DNA of 6,581 bases from Olsenella sp. (GCA_015062715.1 SUUD01000116.1:1-6581), one strand, 5' to 3'; numbered from the stretch's first letter, positions 1 to 6,495 are shown. Numbers and translations are program-made. Notes: generated by a model from the letters alone, not told the origin.

Positions 1-1529
1 TCGGGGGCCACGAGCTGCTCTGGTACCGCCGCGAGGTCGTGGCCCCCGACCTGTCTGGTGGCAGGAGGCTGCTGCTGCACCTCGACGGCGTGGACCATGC
101 CTGCTCAGTGTGGCTCGATGGCGCCAAGCTGGCCGAGCATGAGGGCGCCTACCTGCCTTTCGTTGTCGACGTGACGGACGTGATGGCGCCGGGCGCACAC
201 GTGCTCGAGATCTGCGCCTTCGACCCCAGCGAGACGGGCACGCAGCTGAGGGGAAAGCAGCGCCTTGAGCGGGGGACCATGTGGTACACGGCCCAGAGCG
301 GCGTCTGGAAGGACGTCTGGTATGAGGTCGTGCCCGCGACACACATAGCCGACCTGCGGGTCATTGCCAGGCCCGAGACCGGCGAGCTGACCGTCGAGGT
401 CACGGTCGACGGGCCGGCCCCAGCCTCCGCCTCACTCGAGATAGAGCCAATGGGGACGTTTCCCTTTGGCTCCGAGCCAAAGGGGACGCATCCCGCCACC
501 CTTGCAACGACCGTCCAGATGGGCGACGTCCGCCTCTGGTCACCCGAGGATCCCCACCTCTACCAGCTGCGCGTTCGCGTGGGCGATGACGAGGTGACGA
601 GCTATGCCGCCTTCCGCGACGTCGAGGTGGCACCGGACGAGGACGGCGTTCCCCGCGTCATGCTCAACCATGAGGCCCGCTTCCTCCGCGGCCTTCTCGA
701 CCAGGGCTATTGGCCGGACGGCCTGCTCACCCCACCTTCCGAGGCGGCCATGGAGGCGGACGTCCGCGCGGCGCGCGACATGGGCTTCAACCTGCTGCGC
801 AAGCACATCAAGGTGGAGATGGACCGGTGGTATGCGGCGTGCGACCGCCTGGGCATGCTCGTGTGGCAGGACATGCCCAGTGGCGGAAGCCCCCTTTCGG
901 ACTGGCAGACCCAGCAGAAGCCCACGCTCTTCAAGGCATCGTGGTCGCGCATGCGCGACGACACGCCCGCCGCATGGGAGAAGCTCGCGGCAGGTGACGC
1001 CCGCTACCGCCAGGAGTGGCGCGAGACCTGCCGCGAGACGGTGCGCCGGCTGTCCTGCCACCCCAGCGTCATCACCTGGGTCGTCTTCAACGAGAGCTGG
1101 GGCCAGTTCTGCGCGGCAGAGCAGACGTCTGCGGTTCGCGCGCTCGACCCCACGCGGCCCATCGTCTCGGCAAGCGGCTGGTACGACCAGGGTTCGGGCG
1201 ACTTCTTTGCCGTGCACAACTACTTCCGTGGCATGCACCTGTTCCAAGACCCGCTCGGCCCCGCGTCTCCCCGCGCCCAGGTGGTGTCCGAGTTTGGCGG
1301 GCTCACCTGGCACGTCGACGGGCACAGCTCGCTCGACCGCGCCTATGGCTACGCGCAGTTCGAGGATGAGGGCGCGTGGCAATCCGGCGTGCGCGACCTG
1401 CTCGCCCAGGTCGACGCGCTGGAGGACAAGGGCCTGGCGGGCTTTGTCTACACGCAGCTCACGGACGTCGAGGAGGAGACCAACGGGCTTCTCACCTACG
1501 ACCGGCGCGTGTGCAAGCTGGAGGGGTGA
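1..1529 (+). CDS. Glycoside hydrolase family 2 protein (beta-galactosidase/beta-glucuronidase type), 5' partial
   Basis: A retaining exo-glycosidase of family GH2, cut at its N-terminus by the window edge. The frame is open from base 3 and the first residues (GHELLWYRREV) already match the GH2 N-terminal sugar-binding domain, so the GTG at 39 is not the start. Domains in order: jelly-roll sugar-binding domain (about 3-330), Ig-like sandwich (about 330-620), and TIM barrel (about 640-1529) opening with the FLRGLLDQGYWPDG and GFNLLRKHIKVE blocks. The acid/base Glu lies in FNESWG (codon 1092-1094) and the nucleophile Glu in VSEFGG (codon 1290-1292). The end, YTQLTDVEEETNGLLTYDR, is typical of a complete C-terminus. 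The family is known to cleave beta-galactosides, beta-glucuronides or beta-mannosides; the substrate cannot be settled here. There is no visible signal peptide, but the N-terminus is missing. The Ig-like domain carries an odd repeat at 444-494. The gene converges on pepT with 11 bp between stops. Confidence 0.95.
   Translation, partial: GGHELLWYRREVVAPDLSGGRRLLLHLDGVDHACSVWLDGAKLAEHEGAYLPFVVDVTDVMAPGAHVLEICAFDPSETGTQLRGKQRLERGTMWYTAQSGVWKDVWYEVVPATHIADLRVIARPETGELTVEVTVDGPAPASASLEIEPMGTFPFGSEPKGTHPATLATTVQMGDVRLWSPEDPHLYQLRVRVGDDEVTSYAAFRDVEVAPDEDGVPRVMLNHEARFLRGLLDQGYWPDGLLTPPSEAAMEADVRAARDMGFNLLRKHIKVEMDRWYAACDRLGMLVWQDMPSGGSPLSDWQTQQKPTLFKASWSRMRDDTPAAWEKLAAGDARYRQEWRETCRETVRRLSCHPSVITWVVFNESWGQFCAAEQTSAVRALDPTRPIVSASGWYDQGSGDFFAVHNYFRGMHLFQDPLGPASPRAQVVSEFGGLTWHVDGHSSLDRAYGYAQFEDEGAWQSGVRDLLAQVDALEDKGLAGFVYTQLTDVEEETNGLLTYDRRVCKLEG
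444..494 (+). repeat. In-frame palindromic/direct repeat inside the GH2 gene
   Basis: Two 21-bp copies (444-464 and 474-494) match at 18 of 21 positions and lie 30 bp, or ten codons, apart. Both start GAGCCAA, continue GGGGACG and end TCCC. Between and across them is a perfect inverted repeat: CCCTTTGGCTC (462-472), one central C (473), then GAGCCAAAGGG (474-484). In the protein this gives two decapeptides, EPMGTFPFGS and EPKGTHPATL. Because of the dyad, the opposite strand also reads F-G-S-E-P-K-G. It falls between strands of the Ig-like domain, just ahead of the conserved LWSPEDPHLY block, where a loop could tolerate extra residues. The repeat is seen directly; its origin as an inserted element is an inference. 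Confidence 0.8.
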
Positions 1530-1540
1530 CCGACCGGCCC

Positions 1541-2779
1541 CTACTGCTCCACGGCAAACTTCGCGACAAGGCGCTCCAGGAAGTCGACGCCGGACTCTAG
1601 GCTCGAGACGGCGATGAACTCGCGAATGGAGTGGCCCTGCTGACCGCCCATGGCCAGGTTGGGGCAGGGGAGGCCGCGGTAGGTGAGCTGGGCACCGTCG
1701 GTGCCACCGCGGGCGGGTTCCACGCGCGACTCGATGCCCAGCTCGGCGTTGGCGGCAATGGCATTGTCGATGAGGAACATCTTGTCGCGGATGTGCTCCG
1801 CCATGTTGCGATACTGCTCGCAAATGGTGACCTCGACGCGGCCCTCGCCGTAGCGCGCGTTCATGTAGGCGGCGGCGTCGCGCACGAGTTGCTTGCGGGC
1901 CTCGAACTTGTCCGAGTCGAAGTCGCGGATGAGGTAGTGGCCCTCGGCAAAGGAGGGGGTGCCGCTCGCGGAGTGAAGGTGGAAGTAGCCCTCGTAGCCC
2001 TCGGTGTTCTCGGGGCGCTGGTCCTGGGGCAGCATCTCGTCAAACTGCCGCAGCAGCGTGAGGGCGTTCACCATGACGCCCTTGGCGTCGCCCGGGTGGA
2101 CCTGGGTGCCGTAGACCTTGACGGTTGCCGAGGCGGCCGAGAAGTTCTCCCAGTTGATCTCGCCGGGGAAGCCGCCGTCGAGGGTGTAGGCCCACGCGGC
2201 GCCAAACTCCTCGATGTCAAGCAGGCTCGCGCCGTGGCCAATCTCTTCGTCGGGCACGAACCCAATCTTGAGGGTGGGGTGGGGGAGCTCGGGGTGCTCG
2301 CGCAGGCGGGCGACCAGGCTCACGATCTCGGCCACGCCGCCCTTGTCGTCGGCCGAGAGGAGCGTGGTGCCGTCGGAGACCACGATGTCCTGGCCCACGA
2401 GCTTGCGCAGGTTGGGCGCGTCCTCGGGCGTGGTCTCGATCACCTTGCCGTCGACGACGCCCGACACGAGGTTGCCGCCCTCGTAGTGTACGATGTGCGG
2501 CTTGACGCCAAAGCCGGGGGCGTCGGTGGTCGAGTCGATGTGGGCGAGAAGCCCCAGGGCCGGCAGGTGCTCGCAGCCGGCAGACGCCGGGACGGTTGCC
2601 GTGACGTAGGCGTGCTCGTCGGCACGGGCGTCCTCGCAGCCCAGCTCGAGCAGGTCTGCGGCCAGGACACGGGCCATGTCGTGCTGGCATGCGGTTGAGG
2701 GGGTCTGGTCGGCAAACGCGGCATTGGACTGGGAGTCAACCTGCACGTACCGCAGGAATCGCTCGAGGACGTCGCTCAT
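1541..2779 (-). CDS. pepT: Peptidase T (tripeptide aminopeptidase, M20B)
   Basis: Cytoplasmic zinc aminopeptidase that removes the N-terminal residue from tripeptides, a late step in peptide use. The 412-residue length is normal for PepT (E. coli about 408), and blocks align with the E. coli enzyme from memory, e.g. TEGYEGYFHL, YLIRDFDSDKFEARK and ARGGTDGAQLTYRGLPCPNL. The di-zinc centre appears complete: His80 and Asp82 in LLAHIDST, bridging Asp144 in SADDKGG, general base Glu178 and zinc ligand Glu179 in PDEEIG, Asp201 in YTLDGG, and His383 in GGQQGHSIREF. The context of the last His differs from the E. coli GGYNYHGKHEF, but the His is kept. The ATG at 2779 is preceded by GGAG with a 4-5 nt spacer, and a promoter lies at 2836-2863. 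It probably forms its own transcription unit, since the next gene on this strand (galM) ends 92 bp upstream. No signal peptide is seen. Confidence 0.97.
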   Translation of the reverse strand: MSDVLERFLRYVQVDSQSNAAFADQTPSTACQHDMARVLAADLLELGCEDARADEHAYVTATVPASAGCEHLPALGLLAHIDSTTDAPGFGVKPHIVHYEGGNLVSGVVDGKVIETTPEDAPNLRKLVGQDIVVSDGTTLLSADDKGGVAEIVSLVARLREHPELPHPTLKIGFVPDEEIGHGASLLDIEEFGAAWAYTLDGGFPGEINWENFSAASATVKVYGTQVHPGDAKGVMVNALTLLRQFDEMLPQDQRPENTEGYEGYFHLHSASGTPSFAEGHYLIRDFDSDKFEARKQLVRDAAAYMNARYGEGRVEVTICEQYRNMAEHIRDKMFLIDNAIAANAELGIESRVEPARGGTDGAQLTYRGLPCPNLAMGGQQGHSIREFIAVSSLESGVDFLERLVAKFAVEQ

Positions 2780-2834
2780 GGGGCTCCAATCATGTGGCCT
2801 GGCAGGATGGAACTGATACGGTAACGCAATAGGA

Positions 2835-2846
2835 CATCATATGATG
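2835..2846. promoter_or_regulatory. 12-bp dyad overlapping the pepT -10 box (possible operator)
   Basis: CATCATATGATG is a perfect 12-bp palindrome in the pepT upstream region, and it covers the predicted -10 hexamer. With one slipped base the symmetry extends by a further GG/CC at the ends. A repressor bound here would block RNA polymerase, but the regulator is unknown and a dyad this short and AT-rich can arise by chance. Confidence 0.3.
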
Positions 2847-2863
2847 CCATATTCAAATTGCAA
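2836..2863 (-). promoter_or_regulatory. Predicted pepT promoter
   Basis: Reading the minus strand, a -35-like TTGCAA (2863-2858) is followed after 16 bp by the -10-like TATGAT (2841-2836), about 57 bp before the pepT ATG. The stretch 2815-2875 is clearly AT-richer than the coding sequence around it, as expected for a promoter. The -35 matches consensus at 4 of 6 positions and the -10 at 5 of 6. No start site is known, so this is a motif-based call. Confidence 0.55.
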
Positions 2864-2871
2864 CCATCAAT

Positions 2872-3828
2872 CTAAGAGAAGGCGAGCTCGAGCCGCGAGC
2901 GGTAGGGGCTCTCGGGCGTCACCACCACGCTGGGCCACTCCGGGTGGTGGATGGCGTCGGGAAAGCCGGCGCACTCCAGGCACACGGCATCGCGGGCCTG
3001 GTAGACAGCGCCATCCTTGCCCTGGTCGCCGTCGAGGAAGTTGGCGGTGTAGAGCTGCATGCCCGGCTGGTCGCTCGAGACGTCCATGCAGATGCCGCTC
3101 TGGTCGCCCACGAGCCGGGCCACGTGGCGCATGCCCTTCCCGTCCGCAACGAGGCAGATGTCGTAGCCGCCCTCGGGCAGGGCCTCGCCCAGGGTGCGCC
3201 CATGCCGGAAGTCGAAGGCCGTGCCGGCAACGTCGCGCAGCTCGCCCGTGGGCAGGATCTGCTCGTTGGCGGGCAGGTAGTGCGAGGCGGCAACCTCCAG
3301 GCGGTGCCCGAGCACCGATCCCGCGGCATGCCCGTTGAGGTTGAAGTAGGCGTGGCTGGTGAGGTTGACGATGGTGGGCTCGCTGGGGAGCGCCTCGAGC
3401 TCGAGGGAGAGCGTGTCCCCGCGCAGCGCATAGGTGGCCCGCGCCTCGACGCTGCCGGGGAAGCCCTGGTCGCCCGTGGGGGAGAGCAGGCCCAGGGTCA
3501 CGTGCGACCCGTCCTGTTCCACCACGTCCCACGTGCGTTCGTGCCAGCGCGACGAGCCGCTGTGGTTGCAGTTGGGGCCGTCGTTTGCCTCGAGGGCGTA
3601 CGTGCGGCCGCCCAGCTCGAAGGTGGCACCCGCGATGCGGTTGACGCAGCGTCCCACCACGGCGCCGAAGAACTTGTCGTTGTGTCGGTAGGAGGCCTCG
3701 TCGGCAAGGCCCAGCGTCACGTCACGCGTGATGCCAGAGCCGTTCGTCACGTCGAGCCCCATGAGGCAGGCGCCCCTGGTGCAGACGCGGGCAGAGAGGC
3801 CGGATTCGCTCCTGAGGGTGATGATCAT
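2872..3828 (-). CDS. galM: Aldose 1-epimerase (galactose mutarotase)
   Basis: Cytoplasmic enzyme that interconverts alpha and beta anomers of aldoses such as galactose and glucose, feeding the Leloir pathway and glycolysis. The 318-residue length is slightly under the usual 330-350. Family motifs in order: GRCVNRIAGATFELGG (59-74, with Asn63-Arg64), the substrate-site His89 in NHSG, the catalytic acid His159 in TSHAYFNLNG, Asp223 in GYD, and the catalytic base Glu285 in LECAGFPDA. Oddities are HSGS where HGG is usual and GYDIC where GYDH is common. The start was chosen at the ATG at 3828: it lies 2 bp past the crr stop, GAGG sits 5 nt upstream within the end of crr, and homology begins there. 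Longer in-frame extension runs antiparallel through crr and is spurious. The 2-bp spacing points to translational coupling with crr. A related hexose mutarotase specificity is possible. Confidence 0.93.
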   Translation of the reverse strand: MIITLRSESGLSARVCTRGACLMGLDVTNGSGITRDVTLGLADEASYRHNDKFFGAVVGRCVNRIAGATFELGGRTYALEANDGPNCNHSGSSRWHERTWDVVEQDGSHVTLGLLSPTGDQGFPGSVEARATYALRGDTLSLELEALPSEPTIVNLTSHAYFNLNGHAAGSVLGHRLEVAASHYLPANEQILPTGELRDVAGTAFDFRHGRTLGEALPEGGYDICLVADGKGMRHVARLVGDQSGICMDVSSDQPGMQLYTANFLDGDQGKDGAVYQARDAVCLECAGFPDAIHHPEWPSVVVTPESPYRSRLELAFS

Positions 3829-3830
3829 GG

Positions 3831-4319
3831 CTACCTCAGCTCGATGAGGGGGTCGCCCGCCGCGGCCTGCGCGTCGCACAGGACCTCGAGCGAGGGGCGC
3901 CCCGCCTGGTTGGTGATGATGACCGGCATGGTGGCGTCGCAGCCGGCGGCCCCGATGGCGTCCAGGTCGACGTCCACGAGGGGGTCGCCCCTGCGGACGA
4001 GGTCGCCCACCCGCACGTGGACCTCGAAGGGCCTTCCCCCGAGCCGTACGGTGTCGATCCCGCAGTGGACGAGCACCTCGACGCCGCTCGCACCGCGCAC
4101 GAGCACGGCGTGCCCGGTGTCTGCTACCAGCATGACCATGCCGTCGATGGGCGAGGCCACCGTGCCGCACGCGGGCACGATGCCCACGCCGCCACCCAAG
4201 GCCGCGCAGGCGAACACGGGGTCGGGCACCTCCTCCAGGGGGATGACCCTGCCGGAGGCAGGCGCGAAGACGGTGAGCGCGCGCCCAGCGTCGCCGCTGC
4301 CTCGATTGCCCTCATCCAT
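3831..4319 (-). CDS. crr: PTS glucose-type EIIA domain protein (stand-alone)
   Basis: A soluble phosphocarrier of the sugar phosphotransferase system: it takes phosphate from HPr and passes it to an EIIB domain of a sugar permease. Its 162 residues form one EIIA-Glc domain. Visible motifs are the opening APASGRVIPLEEVPDPVF (19-36), GGGVGIVPACGTVASPIDG (42-60), His70 in DTGHAV (the supporting active-site His), and the phosphorylated His85 in EVLVHCGIDTVRLGG. GDLVRRGDPLVDVD follows at 106-119. The start was chosen at ATG 4319 because AGGAGG lies 8 nt upstream; an in-frame ATG at 4346 has no such site. No EIIB or EIIC is present in the window, so its partner must be encoded elsewhere. It lies 35 bp after the flavin-reductase-like gene and 2 bp before galM. 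In other bacteria EIIA-Glc also regulates uptake of other sugars; whether it does so here is unknown. The symbol is by family resemblance. Confidence 0.93.
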   Translation of the reverse strand: MDEGNRGSGDAGRALTVFAPASGRVIPLEEVPDPVFACAALGGGVGIVPACGTVASPIDGMVMLVADTGHAVLVRGASGVEVLVHCGIDTVRLGGRPFEVHVRVGDLVRRGDPLVDVDLDAIGAAGCDATMPVIITNQAGRPSLEVLCDAQAAAGDPLIELR

Positions 4320-4327
4320 GTCCCGCA

Positions 4328-4333
4328 CCTCCT
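4328..4333 (-). promoter_or_regulatory. Ribosome binding site fixing the crr start
   Basis: AGGAGG on the minus strand, 8 nt before the ATG at 4319. It decides between two in-frame ATGs, since the one at 4346 has no purine-rich sequence before it. Confidence 0.75.
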
Positions 4334-4354
4334 CGCCGACAGACATGGTACTCG

Positions 4355-4891
4355 CTACGAGGCCTCGTCGCGCACCAGGACCTGCTCCACATAGCCGATG
4401 TAGAGGGTGTGCCAGTCCTCGACGGCATCGTCGGCCTCGGAGTACCAGGTCGACTCGGCCTGCGGGTCGACGAAGCCCTCGCGTGGCATGAGGTCGGCAT
4501 AGGCCTTTCGGCACACGAGCACGAGCTCGGCCTCCTCGAAGGTTGGGGTGCCGTCCACCATGAGCGGCGTGAGGTGCGTGTGGGAGACCTTGTCCCAGCC
4601 GAAGTCGCGGGCATGGTGCGAGCCGAGCCAACCCAGGTCGGCGCGGTGCTCCCGCGGGAGCCAGGTCACCGAGAACGTGTCGCACGCGTCCATGAGCTCC
4701 TTGGTGCAGCGGCCCAGGCCCACGTAGACCGTGGCGACGGCGCGTCCCCAGAAGGTCCCCAGCCCACCCCAGCTTATGGTCATGGCGTTGAGGCGGTCCT
4801 CGGTGCCCACCGTGAGCAACGCCCAGTCGTCGTCGAACACGGTAAAGGGATTGACCTGCAGTTCCTTTGGATCCATCGTGCGAAGGCCCAT
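4355..4891 (-). CDS. Flavin reductase family protein (FMN-binding split barrel)
   Basis: A 178-residue protein resembling the flavin-reductase-like FMN-binding split-barrel family. The conserved N-terminal stretch includes NPFTVFDDDWALLTVG (14-29), NAMTISWGGLGTFWG (35-49), and ATVYVGLGRCTKELM (53-67), which in this family form the FMN phosphate and isoalloxazine pocket. SVTWLP (74-79) follows, and the protein ends in a strand, HTLYIGYVEQVLV (161-173). No membrane segment or signal peptide is seen. Family members use NAD(P)H to reduce flavin or simply bind FMN; the true substrate is not predictable. The start was chosen at ATG 4891 because GGAGG (4904-4900) lies 8 nt upstream and homology begins nearby. 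A longer frame to 4972 would add 27 residues of unrelated composition. It is the first gene of a probable three-gene unit with crr and galM, but the functional link to sugar metabolism is unclear. Confidence 0.85.
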   Translation of the reverse strand: MGLRTMDPKELQVNPFTVFDDDWALLTVGTEDRLNAMTISWGGLGTFWGRAVATVYVGLGRCTKELMDACDTFSVTWLPREHRADLGWLGSHHARDFGWDKVSHTHLTPLMVDGTPTFEEAELVLVCRKAYADLMPREGFVDPQAESTWYSEADDAVEDWHTLYIGYVEQVLVRDEAS

Positions 4892-4899
4892 GGTGGGCA

Positions 4900-4904
4900 C
4901 CTCC
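4900..4904 (-). promoter_or_regulatory. Ribosome binding site of the flavin-reductase-like gene
   Basis: GGAGG on the minus strand, 8 nt before the ATG at 4891, the same spacing as at crr. It supports the shorter start over the upstream in-frame ATG at 4972. Confidence 0.7.
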
Positions 4905-4970
4905 CCTGTGCGAGCGGACTGGTTGTGACGGAGCGGAGCGATGGCGGTTGTGGGGCGCCAATCGGCCGGC

Positions 4971-5000
4971 ATACGGGTAATATTAAAACGTTATACGGGG
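4971..5000. promoter_or_regulatory. AT-rich divergent promoter island with a direct repeat
   Basis: The 136-bp gap between the divergent genes (4892-5027) is GC-rich apart from 4978-4995. That stretch holds the palindrome TAATATTA (4978-4985) and AACGTT (4987-4992). A 7-bp direct repeat ATACGGG occurs at 4971-4977 and 4993-4999, 22 bp apart (about two helical turns). On the minus strand a weak pair TCGACC (5004-4999), 16 bp, TATTAC (4982-4977) could serve the flavin-reductase gene. On the plus strand TAATAT (4978-4983) or TTATAC (4991-4996) could act as a -10, but I see no good -35. This is the likely site of one or both promoters; the exact boxes are uncertain. Confidence 0.35.
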
Positions 5001-5013
5001 TCGACGAGCAGGC

Positions 5014-5018
5014 GGAGG
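5014..5018 (+). promoter_or_regulatory. Ribosome binding site deciding a GTG start
   Basis: GGAGG lies 9 nt before the GTG at 5028. The in-frame ATG at 4941 has no such site, and translation from it would run across the AT-rich promoter island, so the GTG is preferred. Confidence 0.65.
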
Positions 5019-5027
5019 ACGTTCGCG

Positions 5028-6410
5028 GTGACCGACGAACGACAGATTGAGCTGGACGACGAGGTGCGCCAGGGCGATGTCGCCCCAGATGCCGCGACCG
5101 AGTCGGAGGCGACCCCCGCGGCAGTCTCCGCCCAGGAGCCTGACACCTCCTTCCCAGACCCGAGGCCCGACGCCCCGGAGCCCATCGACAAGACCTTCAT
5201 CTCGTCGACCACGAAGCTTCCCCCCGACGAGCGCCCCAACCTCAGCGAGGAGCCCTTCGAGGTTCCCGAGCGCAGGCCCATGCCCATGTGGGCGCTCGGG
5301 GTGATCGTCGCGGCGGCCGCGGCGATCATCGTGGCCGTGGCCATTGCCTTCCTCGTGCCGCCCACGCTGGCGCTCGACCGCGTGCTCATGGACTTCGACG
5401 CGACCGAGCTCGAGTCCCTCGAGCTCACGAACTCGGTCTATGCCTCGAACGACGGCTACCGCCTCGTGGGCAGGCAGGCGTCGGGCGTCTACGACGACGG
5501 CACCAACCGCAAGGTCGCCCACATCGAGGTGGCCTACTCCAACAGGAGCTTCTCGGTGGTGGTGGGAATCGACCTCTCCTACACGCTCGTCGACCGCCAG
5601 TGGGTGCCGGGCGACTACCGTATCACGAGCATCGACGCGACGCCCACGGCCCCCGTCGACCGGGACCTCGCCTTGGCCGACGTCGAGAAGGTCCTCACCA
5701 AGGTCGCGCCCGTGCGCGGCATGCGCCTGGGCGACATCTACGGCGGCGGTACGTACGAGGTCATCGACAACGAGCTGGGCAGCAATGAGCGTGGGGATGC
5801 CATCTGCACCACGACGTTCGCCATCCACAGCACCCACGACCTCTCCCAGTATGACGGGCAGGTCGAGGCCGTCTTCCAGTTCTTCCCGGGTGCCGCGTCG
5901 AGCGACGCCGGCACGTGGGGGCTCGTCTCGGCGACGGCGACGGAGGACTCGTGGAAGCCCTCCCTCGCGCAGGTGGAGGGGACGTGGGTCGGGACGCTCC
6001 GCTCGACCGCCAACACCGCGCTGCTCGTCGACACCGGCCTGTGCAAGGCGGGGGAGACCCGGGAGGTTGTCCTCGACGTCCACGGCTACGACGCCGATAC
6101 GGGCCGCATCTCCCTCGACGTCTCGTTCGTCGCCCACAACCATGCGGGAATCCCCGAGGACGGGGCTTCGACCGAGGGCGACGTCATCGTGACGCTCGAG
6201 GACCAGGTAGCGACGCTCGACCCCGAGACGCTCGAGGGCGGCTGGCAGCCGAGCGAGTCGGGCGGGGAGCAGGGCTCCTTCTCGCTCGCGTTCGTCAACC
6301 ACGACGGCGTCTGGGAGCTGCAGGTGACGAGTGGCGAGGCGGGCAGCGACGGCGTGCTTGCCCTTGGCATGACGCAGTTCGTCGATACCTACGTGCTCGA
6401 GCGCGGATAG
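5028..6410 (+). CDS. Single-pass membrane protein of unknown function
   Basis: I do not recognise a named family. From the GTG start the protein has 460 residues. Residues 1-80 are acidic and rich in Pro, Ala and Ser, probably disordered and cytoplasmic. ERR at 81-83 precedes one hydrophobic helix, about 87-110 (WALGVIVAAAAAIIVAVAIAF), giving an N-inside topology. The outside part (about 111-460) is acidic and predicted beta-rich by its alternating pattern. It may comprise two related units (about 120-210 and 225-310), each ending in a strand with a W and a short turn (DRQWVPGDY, DAGTWGLV), followed by a C-terminal domain opening with VEGTWVGTL (317-324), reminiscent of a lipocalin-like barrel. 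There are only two cysteines, Cys260 and Cys339, both outside, so a disulphide is possible. There is no LPXTG, lipobox or catalytic motif. A role in sensing or binding at the cell surface is only a guess. It is monocistronic, followed by the initiator tRNA's own promoter. Confidence 0.8.
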   Translation: MTDERQIELDDEVRQGDVAPDAATESEATPAAVSAQEPDTSFPDPRPDAPEPIDKTFISSTTKLPPDERPNLSEEPFEVPERRPMPMWALGVIVAAAAAIIVAVAIAFLVPPTLALDRVLMDFDATELESLELTNSVYASNDGYRLVGRQASGVYDDGTNRKVAHIEVAYSNRSFSVVVGIDLSYTLVDRQWVPGDYRITSIDATPTAPVDRDLALADVEKVLTKVAPVRGMRLGDIYGGGTYEVIDNELGSNERGDAICTTTFAIHSTHDLSQYDGQVEAVFQFFPGAASSDAGTWGLVSATATEDSWKPSLAQVEGTWVGTLRSTANTALLVDTGLCKAGETREVVLDVHGYDADTGRISLDVSFVAHNHAGIPEDGASTEGDVIVTLEDQVATLDPETLEGGWQPSESGGEQGSFSLAFVNHDGVWELQVTSGEAGSDGVLALGMTQFVDTYVLERG

Positions 6411-6446
6411 GGCCCTTCGCCGAATTGTGGACGCCCCGTGTCCCGG

Positions 6447-6475
6447 TTGACAGGCAAGAGGGGCGAGTCTATATT
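6447..6475 (+). promoter_or_regulatory. Near-consensus sigma-70-type promoter of tRNA-fMet
   Basis: A perfect -35, TTGACA (6447-6452), 17 bp of spacer, and the -10 TATATT (6470-6475, 5 of 6 consensus bases). Transcription would start near 6482, leaving a leader of about 22 nt before the tRNA. This is by far the strongest promoter in the window, as expected for a stable RNA gene. Confidence 0.88.
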
Positions 6476-6482
6476 GATTTCT

Positions 6483-6495
6483 CGCGCTTAGCGCG
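6483..6495 (+). other. Small hairpin in the pre-tRNA leader
   Basis: CGCGC (6483-6487), loop TTA, GCGCG (6491-6495): a perfect 5-bp GC stem at or near the expected transcript 5' end, 8 nt before the mature tRNA. It may be a feature of the RNase P substrate leader or simply chance in GC-rich DNA. Confidence 0.35.

Noticed and set aside
39..41. GTG as the start of the GH2 gene
   Set aside because: The frame continues upstream to the window edge, and the residues before it (HELLWYRREV) are conserved GH2 sequence, so the gene begins outside the window.
1523..1541. Possible bidirectional terminator between the GH2 gene and pepT (GGGG ... CCCC)
   Set aside because: The arms are only 4 bp with an 11-nt loop, and no T-tract follows on either strand.
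540..1823. Long minus-strand open frame (427 codons) across the GH2 gene
   Set aside because: It lies opposite a gene with clear catalytic motifs and has an Arg/Pro/His-rich composition with no domain; a normal shadow frame in high-GC DNA.
1631..2698. Plus-strand open frame (355 codons) inside pepT
   Set aside because: It is the antisense of a confidently identified pepT, with a low-complexity Val/Gly/Ala/Leu pattern and no RBS.
2944..4491. Plus-strand open frame (515 codons) across galM, crr and the flavin-reductase gene
   Set aside because: It spans three real genes on the opposite strand and encodes no recognisable protein; its composition mirrors their codon bias.
6411..6446. Terminator after the membrane-protein gene
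   Set aside because: No stable hairpin followed by Ts could be found; the stretch up to the tRNA promoter holds nothing I can name.
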